From positions 1 to 6,211 of the forward strand of contig JALTFF010000109.1 of assembly GCA_027007465.1 (NCBI GenBank): a DNA stretch of 6,211 bases, written 5' to 3'. This document shows positions 1-5,556 of the stretch, in pieces. Under the pieces are notes generated by a model. It ran no database searches. It had not been told where the DNA came from and saw nothing but the letters and a program-made list of their open reading frames with translations. The translations under genes and the position numbers were made by a program. Numbering within the stretch: the first letter of the stretch is position 1; each line of letters starts with the position of its first letter. Source of the stretch: a bacterium (lineage in GTDB: Bacteria; Patescibacteriota; Patescibacteriia; Patescibacteriales; JALTFF01).

Positions 1-1
1 A

Positions 2-304
2 ACTCAAAGAAAAGCAGCTGAAGATTTGATTAAAAAATTTGGCGTAGAGCAAGCCATTAGTATAGCTAAAATAGCTATTCGGGTAAGGTGTCAACCTTAT
101 GCTCCAGTTATTACTACTCCATTAGAATTAAAAAATAAATTAATTAAATTAAAATTATTTTTTGATAGGAAGAAAATAGAAGAAGAAAATAAAAAGAGAA
201 ATGTTGCTATTATGTCTGATGATGATTTTGAAGAAAAAGGAGAAGAAATAACAGAGAATGAGAAAAAAATTATTAATGATATTAAAGAAAATTTTATCTT
301 ATAA
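2..304 (+). CDS. Conserved hypothetical protein, C-terminal part (5' end outside window)
   Basis: The reading frame is open from the first bases of the window, so this is the last 100 residues of a longer protein and the TTG at 26 is not a believable start. The visible part has an amphipathic helical segment (AAEDLIKKFGVEQAISIAKI), then QPYAPVITTPLELKNKLIKL, then a charged tail rich in Lys, Glu and Asp (SDDDFEEKGEE) that looks disordered. I cannot name a family with certainty. From memory, the 'YAP-ITTP-LK-K' stretch resembles the C-termini of small helical proteins encoded beside replication genes in AT-rich mobile elements, which would fit the helicase and primase downstream, but that is only a suggestion. 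The stop is 4 nt before the next ATG, so the two genes are probably co-transcribed. Confidence 0.75.
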   Translation, partial: TQRKAAEDLIKKFGVEQAISIAKIAIRVRCQPYAPVITTPLELKNKLIKLKLFFDRKKIEEENKKRNVAIMSDDDFEEKGEEITENEKKIINDIKENFIL

Positions 305-308
305 ATTT

Positions 309-701
309 ATGAAAAAGATATTTTTTGAACAAAGAATTTATTTATTGACTGATTTAGAATTTGAAAAAGCTGTAAAAACTTGGAAAAAAAATGGAAAGTA
401 TTGGTGTAAACGATTGGAAGCATTAATTTCTGATAAATTTTTATTTGCTGAAACTCCACGAGGTGAAGTTGGTTATAAAGTTTATCTTTATAAAAATAAA
501 AATGGAACTTTGGGAAAAATATTTGAACGAAATAATAAATTTTATAAAGAAATACAAGAGAATAATTGTAAACGAAAAATTTTAATAGAGATTGATAATA
601 AATTTAAACAAAGAATGATAGAGCAAGAAAAATTTTATAATAGTAGTGGTGAAAGTAAAATAGTAGATAAAAAACGGCTTTTAGAGACAGATAAATCTTA
701 A
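309..701 (+). CDS. Hypothetical protein, 130 aa
   Basis: Small basic protein without signal peptide, membrane segment or known catalytic motif. The open frame extends upstream, but I chose the ATG at 309 because it lies 4 nt after the preceding stop and the protein then begins MKKIFFEQRIYLLTDLEF without overlapping the upstream gene; the longer form would overlap it by about 45 nt. Residues about 10-60 look like the folded core, with aromatic and charged positions (KTWKKNGKYWCKRLEALIS, then FAETPRGEVGYKVYLY). The last 40 residues are polar and lysine-rich. There is no Shine-Dalgarno motif before the start. Function is unknown; its place upstream of a helicase, methyltransferase and primase suggests an accessory role in replication or DNA handling, which is guilt by association only. 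Confidence 0.75.
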   Translation: MKKIFFEQRIYLLTDLEFEKAVKTWKKNGKYWCKRLEALISDKFLFAETPRGEVGYKVYLYKNKNGTLGKIFERNNKFYKEIQENNCKRKILIEIDNKFKQRMIEQEKFYNSSGESKIVDKKRLLETDKS

Positions 702-725
702 AATTGATAAATTATACTTTTTTAA

Positions 726-827
726 AAAAATGATAGTAAAACTATTTATAAAGTAGTTTAATATTTGAATGAAAAATTTATTGGAATAGAAATAGCTAAA
801 GAATATTTTGATATTATTAAAAAGTGA
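726..827 (+). pseudogene. Remnant of the C-terminus of a DNA methyltransferase
   Basis: In one frame, from 732 to a TGA at 825-827, the sequence reads DSKTIYKVV, a stop (TAA at 759-761), then YLNEKFIGIEIAKEYFDIIKK. The last part is the typical end of an amino-methyltransferase ('..LNRKFIGIEI..EYFEIAKK'), and DSKT occupies the place of motif I (GSGT). Aligned gaplessly to the end of the intact methyltransferase downstream (from GSGNAIIASKYL), 11 of 31 positions match (S, Y, L, F, I, E, I, K, Y, I, K), the in-frame stop falls on a Lys codon (AAA to TAA), and the motif I glycines are lost. The low identity suggests a different methyltransferase rather than a recent duplication. A further in-frame stop lies at 723-725, and everything upstream is gone or unrecognisable. 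The remnant fills most of the gap before the helicase gene. It is too short and too damaged to be functional. Confidence 0.72.
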
Positions 828-847
828 TTACAACAAAAAATATTATT

Positions 848-1744
848 ATGAGTAATAAAATTATTCAACAACTTAGAGAAACTCTTAATGATGATGCTGT
901 TGTTCCTATTAAAGAAGCTGTTAAAAGAGATGGAGAATATACTAAGCCTTATTCAATTGGTTATAAAATTATTGATGATGCTATTAAAGGTGGAGTGAGA
1001 GCAGGAGATTTAGTAATTGGAACTGGTTTGTCTGGTATGGGGAAAACTACTTTTTTTCAAAATATTAGTATAAATTTATCAAATATGGGTCATAAAAGTA
1101 TTTGGTTTAGTTATGAATTATTACCAGATAATTTTTATGCTAAAATAAAAGAAATGGGCTATAATGGTGATAATCTTAAACTTTATACTCCAAAACGAAT
1201 GACTTCTGGCAATATTAGTTGGATACAAAAAAAAATAAAAGAAGGAATTGAAAAATATGATACTAAATTTGTATTTATTGATGATCTTACTTATTTAAGT
1301 CCAATGGAAAAAATAAAAAATTCTGACCAAAAAAGAATGATAATTGAAAATATTATAATAGAACTTAAAAGAATAGCTATTGAAATGGAAATAACTATTT
1401 TTTTAATATCTCATGTAAAAAAAGTTTTTGGTAGAGCAATTGAAATGCAAGATTTAACAGAGAGTGGTGCAATATATAAATTAGCTGATATAGTTCTTGT
1501 TGTTGAAAGATATACAGAGATAGTAAGAATTGGTAGTAAAAGAACAGAAGTATTAACAGAAGAAAGCGGAATTAGATTTCTTAAAAATAGATTAACAGGA
1601 CAGTTAGCTAAAATGAATTTTCATTTAGAAAACAATAGAATAGTAGTTGAAAATAATGTTTTAAATACAGATGTTGAAAATGAGCAAGAGTTAATGGTTG
1701 TTGATGAAAAAGAACCTATAAAAATGTTCGGAGATGAAAGTTAA
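848..1744 (+). CDS. DnaB/RecA-like replicative helicase ATPase domain protein
   Basis: A 298-residue P-loop ATPase of the hexameric DnaB/Twinkle helicase branch, expected to move along single-stranded DNA and unwind the fork using ATP. Visible motifs are Walker A GLSGMGKTT at residues 60-68 (Lys66), the catalytic Glu in FSYEL near residue 90, Walker B FVFIDD at 141-146, the H3-like ISHVKK at about 187-192, ESGAIYKLADIVL at about 205-217 (compare DnaB 'GSGAIEQIADIV'), and LKNRLTGQ at about 245-252, in the position of the DnaB arginine-finger loop (KNR-TG). The N-terminal primase-interacting domain of DnaB is absent: only about 45 residues precede the ATPase core. The acidic tail (VENEQELMVVDEKE) looks flexible. 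I chose ATG 848; an in-frame GTG at 824 would add eight residues but overlaps the methyltransferase remnant and has no ribosome site. The stop is 4 nt before the methyltransferase ATG. A RadA- or RecA-type recombinase ATPase is the alternative, but the SGAI/LKNR motifs favour DnaB. Confidence 0.88.
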   Translation: MSNKIIQQLRETLNDDAVVPIKEAVKRDGEYTKPYSIGYKIIDDAIKGGVRAGDLVIGTGLSGMGKTTFFQNISINLSNMGHKSIWFSYELLPDNFYAKIKEMGYNGDNLKLYTPKRMTSGNISWIQKKIKEGIEKYDTKFVFIDDLTYLSPMEKIKNSDQKRMIIENIIIELKRIAIEMEITIFLISHVKKVFGRAIEMQDLTESGAIYKLADIVLVVERYTEIVRIGSKRTEVLTEESGIRFLKNRLTGQLAKMNFHLENNRIVVENNVLNTDVENEQELMVVDEKEPIKMFGDES

Positions 1745-1748
1745 GAAT

Positions 1749-2510
1749 ATGAATATAAAAATAAATCAAATTTATCAAGAAGATTGCTTGGAAACATTAA
1801 GAAAAATAGATAATCAAACTGTTGATTTTTGTATTGCAGATTTTCCTTATAATATTTCTAATTATAGCAATAGTTTAACGAAAAGAGGAAGTAATTTTAT
1901 AAAAGGAGATTTTGGAAAATGGGATAAGTGGAATAAAATAGAGGATTATTTAGATTGGGTAATCAAAATAGTTAAAGAGATACAAAGAGTTTTAAAACCG
2001 TTAGCTAGTTCTCTTTTTTTCTTTAATAATAGAATGGCAGGATGGATTGCTTATGAATTAGAAAGGAGAAAAATTTTAGTTTATAAATCGCCAATTATAT
2101 GGGAAAAAAATAATCCTATTCCTAATATTAGAAAAAGTGGATTTAGAAGTTCTTTTGAGCATGGTGTTTGGATGATAAATTCTCAAGTTAATTATACTGA
2201 AGATTCTAAAGCAATAGTTAAGTCAAAAACTTTTAATTTTTTAAAACAATCAGAGATGAAAAATATAATGAAATATAATATTGGACAAAATATTACTAAA
2301 CATCCAACAGAAAAACCATTAGAGCTTATTGAAAGAGTTATAAATATTTTTACTAATAAAGATGATTTAGTTTTAGATTTATTTAGTGGCAGTGGTAATG
2401 CAATTATTGCGAGTAAATATTTACAAAGAAATTTTATTTCTTGTGAAATTGATAAAAAATATTGTTTTGCCATTAAAGAACGATTACGACAACAAAAATT
2501 AAATATATGA
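1749..2510 (+). CDS. DNA methyltransferase, beta-type arrangement (probably N6-adenine)
   Basis: A 253-residue SAM-dependent amino-methyltransferase. Motif IV appears near the N-terminus as ADFPYNIS (DFPY at residues 31-34, a variant of DPPY), followed by the motif VIII/target-recognition region (about 110-180, with FRSSFEHGVWM), motif X as KHPTEKPLELIERV (HPTEKP at 185-190), and motif I as LDLFSGSGNA (210-218). Motif IV before motif I is the beta-class order. An Asp at the first motif IV position points to adenine N6 rather than cytosine N4 methylation. The ATG at 1749 gives the usual family beginning (MNIKINQIYQEDCLETL) and lies 4 nt after the helicase stop; an ATG at 1734 would overlap the helicase gene by 11 nt. 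No restriction endonuclease gene is adjacent, so it looks like an orphan enzyme of a mobile element, perhaps protecting its DNA or marking replication. The target sequence cannot be read from the protein. Confidence 0.9.
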   Translation: MNIKINQIYQEDCLETLRKIDNQTVDFCIADFPYNISNYSNSLTKRGSNFIKGDFGKWDKWNKIEDYLDWVIKIVKEIQRVLKPLASSLFFFNNRMAGWIAYELERRKILVYKSPIIWEKNNPIPNIRKSGFRSSFEHGVWMINSQVNYTEDSKAIVKSKTFNFLKQSEMKNIMKYNIGQNITKHPTEKPLELIERVINIFTNKDDLVLDLFSGSGNAIIASKYLQRNFISCEIDKKYCFAIKERLRQQKLNI

Positions 2511-2514
2511 AAAT

Positions 2515-3501
2515 ATGAATAATGAACAACAAAATTTACAAAAAATAGCAGAAGTATGCTATCGCCAATTACAACTTCCACAATTTACTTATATTAAAAA
2601 ATATCTTAATGATAGGTATATTACTGATGATTTAATAGATTATTTTAATATTGGTTATGGTAAATTTTATGGTAAATTATGGATAACTATTCCTATTAAA
2701 GATATTAATGATAATGTTGTTTTGATAAAGCTTCGTAAAGATCCAACTGATGATACAAATAAAATAAAATATATTGCTTATCCTCATGGAGTAGAAGGAA
2801 CAATTTTTGGAGCTAAAGAATTATTAACTAACGAAACTATTGTTTATTGTGAGGGAGAATTGGATAGAATAATATTGTCTTCTCAAGGTATTCCATCAAT
2901 TACTTGCACGACAGGTTCACAAGGGTTTAAAAAAGACTGGATTTTTATTTTTAAAAATACTAAGAAAGTATTTTTAGCATTTGATAGGGATGAAGCTGGC
3001 GAAAAAGGAGCTGAAAAGCTTGGAAATATGATATTAGAACAATATCCTCATATTCAAGTTTTAAAATGTAATTTACCAGAAGAAGTTGGAGAGCATGGAG
3101 ATATAACTGATTTAATTAAAATTGGAAAAGGTAAAATAGATATTGATAAATTATTTTATGAAAATTCTTATCCAATTCAGTTAAAAATTAAAATTGAACA
3201 AAAGCAAAAAAAAAGATCAAAACAGGATTATATTAATAAAAAAATTACTAAACAAGATATAGAAAGAGCTTCAAAGGCGGATTGTAAACAATTTGTTAAG
3301 ATAGATAGAGTAAGTGGAAATGTTTCTTTTGCGAAATGTCCTTTTCATAAAGAAAATACAGCTTCTTTTGCTTGCTATGAAGGTGGAAAGGGGTATTATT
3401 GTTTTGGTTGTGGAGCGAGTGGGGACGCAATAGATTTAGTGATGAAGCTTTATAATTTAGATTTTGTAGAAGCAGTAAAATATATTTTGTCTATAATTTA
3501 A
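2515..3501 (+). CDS. DNA primase, TOPRIM core with C-terminal CHC2 zinc finger
   Basis: A 328-residue DnaG-family primase with rearranged domains; it should make RNA primers for the helicase encoded two genes upstream. Residues about 24-75 (YIKKYLNDRYITDDLIDYFNIG, then LWITIPIKD) match the start of the DnaG catalytic core ('YL..RG...ETI..F.LGY', '..I.FPI.D'). The TOPRIM domain covers about 108-200: the catalytic Glu is in YCEGELD (Glu113), the metal-binding DRD is at 157-159 in FLAFDRDEAGEKGA, and GDITDLI (195-201) closes it. A Lys-rich linker (about 220-245) leads to a CHC2 zinc finger with Cys275 and His278 (CPFH) and Cys296 and Cys299 (CFGC), followed by GDAIDLVMKLYNLDFVEAVKYI. In DnaG the zinc finger is N-terminal, so the order here is permuted. 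All metal ligands are present, so it looks active. The protein lacks a recognisable DnaG-type helicase-binding domain. ATG 2515 is 4 nt after the methyltransferase TGA. Confidence 0.9.
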   Translation: MNNEQQNLQKIAEVCYRQLQLPQFTYIKKYLNDRYITDDLIDYFNIGYGKFYGKLWITIPIKDINDNVVLIKLRKDPTDDTNKIKYIAYPHGVEGTIFGAKELLTNETIVYCEGELDRIILSSQGIPSITCTTGSQGFKKDWIFIFKNTKKVFLAFDRDEAGEKGAEKLGNMILEQYPHIQVLKCNLPEEVGEHGDITDLIKIGKGKIDIDKLFYENSYPIQLKIKIEQKQKKRSKQDYINKKITKQDIERASKADCKQFVKIDRVSGNVSFAKCPFHKENTASFACYEGGKGYYCFGCGASGDAIDLVMKLYNLDFVEAVKYILSII

Positions 3502-3514
3502 TAATGCTTATTAC

Positions 3515-3543
3515 TTGACAACTATTATTAAATAATGTATAAT
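3515..3543 (+). promoter_or_regulatory. Consensus sigma-70 promoter of the MerR-SNF2 operon
   Basis: TTGACA (3515-3520), a 17-nt spacer and TATAAT (3538-3543) match the housekeeping promoter consensus at all twelve positions with optimal spacing, in the 70-nt gap after the primase gene. The predicted transcription start near 3550 leaves a leader of about 22 nt, rich in A and T, without a Shine-Dalgarno site. A promoter this strong normally needs repression in a mobile element, and the first gene it drives encodes a DNA-binding protein. Confidence 0.85.
3524..3536. repeat. 13-bp palindrome in the promoter spacer (possible operator)
   Basis: ATTATT-A-AATAAT is a perfect inverted repeat around one central base and lies wholly between the -35 and -10 boxes. 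A regulator bound there would sit where MerR-family proteins normally bind. In this AT-only alphabet short palindromes arise easily by chance, so the operator role is tentative. A second small inverted repeat (TAATAA-TGC-TTATTA, 3499-3513) lies just upstream of the -35 box. Confidence 0.35.
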
Positions 3544-3571
3544 TATAAATATAAAAAATAATGATAAAAAA

Positions 3572-3820
3572 ATGGAAAGAAAATTTATTACAATAAATTC
3601 ATTGGCTAAAAAATTTGGTTTAAGTAAGTCTAAGCTTAATTATTATGTTAATTTAGGTATTATAGAGCCATTAGAGGTTCTTTCTTCTAGAAGTAATGGA
3701 ATTAAAATTTTTGATGCGAAGGAGGCAACAAAGAGAGTAAATTTTATTATTCGTCATCGTGCTAGAGGTTATTCATTAAAAGAAATTAAAGGAAAAATAG
3801 AGAAAGAACAAAATAAATGA
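3572..3820 (+). CDS. MerR-family helix-turn-helix transcriptional regulator, 82 aa
   Basis: A small protein consisting almost only of a MerR-type winged helix-turn-helix. The N-terminal helices read FITINSLAKKFGLSKSKLNYY (residues 5-25), followed by VNLGIIEPLEV, a wing ending in NGIKIFDAKEA (about 43-53), and the second helical pair IIRHRARGYSLKEIKGKIE (about 59-77, the 'GySLkEIk' signature). It lacks the long dimerisation helix and the effector-binding domain of full-length MerR proteins, so it may bind DNA without a small-molecule ligand, or act like an excisionase/recombination directionality factor, which uses a similar fold. The ATG at 3572 directly follows an A-run leader; the ATG at 3561 is in another frame that stops quickly. 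The stop codon overlaps the next start (ATGA), so it is translationally coupled to the SNF2 helicase. Autoregulation of the promoter upstream is a reasonable inference. Confidence 0.82.
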   Translation: MERKFITINSLAKKFGLSKSKLNYYVNLGIIEPLEVLSSRSNGIKIFDAKEATKRVNFIIRHRARGYSLKEIKGKIEKEQNK

Positions 3821-5508
3821 GAATATTATTAGAAAAAACTACTTATTTTAAGTATAAAGTTGATTTTGAAGATAGCAATTTTAATAGAGCGCTATCTTTT
3901 TGTCGTTTACTTAAAAATAAATTAGGTTGGGAGAATTTTAATTTTACAGAAAAAGCTTGGAGATTTAATGACCCTAAAATTATTAAGTTTTTTAAAAATG
4001 AATTTCCAAAATTAAAAATTGATAAGGAAGTCTTTTTAAATTCTGAACAATTAAGACTAAAAGAAGAAAAGGATAAAATTTTGGATGAAAAAATAAATCA
4101 AATTAAATTAGCTAATAAATCTAATATTAAAATTAAAGGAATTAGAGGGAAATTATATGAATTTCAAAAAATAGCAGTAGAATTTTTGATGTTTAACAAT
4201 GGGAGAGGAATGTTAGCTTATGATGTAGGTTTAGGAAAAACATTAATTTCATTAACATTTGTAGTTAATGCTAATAAAAAAAAGACATTAATTATTTCAC
4301 CTGCGTCTGTAAAATATGCTTGGCAGAATGAAGCTAATAAATGGACTAAGTTAAAAAGTTTTGTTATTAATAGCAATAAATCTTTTGATATTAATGATTA
4401 TCAAAAGAATGATTTAATAATTTTAAATTATGATATTTTAAAAAAATATTTTGATTTATTAAATAGCCTACATTTTGATTGTTTAATTCTTGATGAATCT
4501 TCTTATGTTAAAAATCCGAAAGCTATTCGCTCTAAATTAACTAAAAAAATATCTCAAAATATAAATTCTGTTATTCTTTTAACGGCTACACCAATTTTGG
4601 CTAAACCAATAGAGCTTTATCAACAACTTAATATTATAGATCCTGATGTATGGAATAATTATTATTCTTATGCTAAACGTTATGCAGCTATGTGGCAAGC
4701 GCCATGGGGGATGGATGTTAGTGGTGCTTCTAATATTCCAGAACTTAAAAAAAGAATAAATAAGTATATTTTTAGAAAAAGAAAACAAGAAGTATTAAAA
4801 GAGTTGCCTGATAAAAATTTTATTGATATTCCAATAGAATTAAATAAAGAAATTAAAGAAAAGTATAAATTATTAGAAAATTCTTTTATTGATTATTTAA
4901 GAGAAATAAAAAGAAAAAATAATGATGAAATTAGAAAATCAATGCAAGCACAAGCTCTTGTTAAATTAGGAGAACTTCGTCAATTAACCTCATTAGCTAA
5001 AATTAATCAAGCTAAAGAAATAATACAAAATATAATTGATGCAAATGAAAAGATAGTAGTATTTAGTGTTTATCAACAGCCTCTTATAAATTTACAATCT
5101 ATATTTAAAAAAGAATCTGTTATATTAACTGGCTCTATTTCCATTAATAAAAGACAAATGGCGATAGATAAATTTCAAAATGATGATAAAATAAAAGTTT
5201 TTTTGGGAGGTATGTTGTCAGCTAATGTTGGAATTACATTAACTGCTGCGAGTAATATTTTATTTATTGATATGGATTGGACACCAAGTAATATGTATCA
5301 AGCTATTGGAAGACTTGATAGAATAGGGCAGAAAGCGAATAAAATAAATATATTTCAATTAATTGCTTTAAATACTATTGATCAAAGAGTAGTGGAAATT
5401 CTTAAAAAAAAGCAAAATTTAATTAATTTTTTAATAGAAGATAAAAATAAAATAATTAGTAATAATAGTAATACTATTATAAAAGATTTATTCTCTTTTT
5501 ATGCTTAA
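3817..5508 (+). CDS. SNF2-family DNA helicase/translocase with HARP-like N-terminus
   Basis: A 563-residue superfamily 2 ATPase of the SNF2 group, which moves along double-stranded DNA to remodel protein-DNA complexes or to anneal or regress forks. Motifs in order: Q-like LYEFQKIAVEFL (113-124), motif I YDVGLGKT (135-142, Lys141), motif Ia LIISPASVKYAWQNE (158-172), motif II LDESSYVKNP (225-234), motif III ILLTATPIL (253-261), motif IV VFSVYQQPL (415-423), motif V LSANVGITLTAASN (467-480) and motif VI QAIGRLDRIGQ (495-505). These are complete and properly spaced, so the enzyme should be active. Two positions differ from the usual form: DESS for DESH and LTATP for LTGTP. The first 70 residues (FKYKVDFEDS, later EKAWRFNDPKIIKFF) resemble the HARP domain of SMARCAL1-type annealing helicases, with moderate support. 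The start is fixed by the ATGA overlap with the MerR gene. Its place beside primase and helicase genes suggests fork repair or replication restart for the element. Confidence 0.9.
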   Translation: MRILLEKTTYFKYKVDFEDSNFNRALSFCRLLKNKLGWENFNFTEKAWRFNDPKIIKFFKNEFPKLKIDKEVFLNSEQLRLKEEKDKILDEKINQIKLANKSNIKIKGIRGKLYEFQKIAVEFLMFNNGRGMLAYDVGLGKTLISLTFVVNANKKKTLIISPASVKYAWQNEANKWTKLKSFVINSNKSFDINDYQKNDLIILNYDILKKYFDLLNSLHFDCLILDESSYVKNPKAIRSKLTKKISQNINSVILLTATPILAKPIELYQQLNIIDPDVWNNYYSYAKRYAAMWQAPWGMDVSGASNIPELKKRINKYIFRKRKQEVLKELPDKNFIDIPIELNKEIKEKYKLLENSFIDYLREIKRKNNDEIRKSMQAQALVKLGELRQLTSLAKINQAKEIIQNIIDANEKIVVFSVYQQPLINLQSIFKKESVILTGSISINKRQMAIDKFQNDDKIKVFLGGMLSANVGITLTAASNILFIDMDWTPSNMYQAIGRLDRIGQKANKINIFQLIALNTIDQRVVEILKKKQNLINFLIEDKNKIISNNSNTIIKDLFSFYA

Positions 5509-5548
5509 TGCTATAATGCTTGACAAGTGTTAAAAGGTATGCTATAAT
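5508..5548 (+). repeat. Direct repeat ATGCTATAAT, two copies
   Basis: The 10-mer ATGCTATAAT occurs at 5508-5517 and again at 5539-5548, 31 bp apart, spanning the end of the SNF2 gene and the promoter of the next gene. Both copies are extended -10 elements (TGCTATAAT). Only the second has a consensus -35 box at the right distance. The upstream copy could be a weak second start site, a protein-binding repeat or a leftover of promoter duplication. Confidence 0.6.
5520..5548 (+). promoter_or_regulatory. Consensus sigma-70 promoter with extended -10, upstream of the 3D-domain gene
   Basis: TTGACA (5520-5525), 17-nt spacer and TATAAT (5543-5548), preceded by TG-N at 5540-5542, which adds the extended -10 element: a perfect match to the strongest housekeeping promoter form. 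Transcription should start about 7 nt after the -10 box (5554-5556), while the ATG of the next gene is at 5557, so the message should have no leader or only a few bases. The sequence around it (CTTGACAA and, just past the -10 box, ATAAATATA) also occurs at the MerR-SNF2 promoter. Confidence 0.85.
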
Positions 5549-5556
5549 ATAAATAT

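Noticed and set aside
704..732. Possible promoter in the gap before the helicase (TTGATA at 704-709)
   Set aside because: No acceptable -10 box at 16-18 nt; TATACT at 713-718 is far too close. AT-rich chance match.
824..847. GTG start at 824 for the helicase
   Set aside because: Adds eight unconserved residues inside the methyltransferase remnant, no ribosome site; ATG 848 is simpler.
1734..1748. ATG at 1734 for the methyltransferase
   Set aside because: Would overlap the helicase gene; the family usually begins at the MNIKINQIY segment encoded from 1749. It cannot be excluded, as GGAG at 1729-1732 touches it but is too close to work.
2192..2581. Antisense open frame of 129 codons
   Set aside because: It lies opposite the well-supported methyltransferase and primase genes; hydrophobic, Ser/Leu/Phe-rich product typical of antisense reading of AT-rich DNA, with no promoter or domain.
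3499..3513. TAATAA-TGC-TTATTA as a rho-independent terminator after the primase gene
   Set aside because: Stem of only A-T pairs and no following T-run; too weak to terminate.
2508..3820. Recoded TGA (code 4 or 25)
   Set aside because: No long frame contains an internal TGA, Trp is TGG, and TGA at 2508 and 3818 fits normal stop positions with immediate downstream starts.
4579..4788. Antisense open frame of 69 codons
   Set aside because: Entirely opposite the conserved SNF2 helicase motifs III onward; no start signal or recognisable protein features.
1749..5508. DISARM-like defence system (SNF2 helicase plus DNA methyltransferase)
   Set aside because: No other DISARM proteins are present, the two genes are in separate transcription units, and the methyltransferase is embedded in a replication module.
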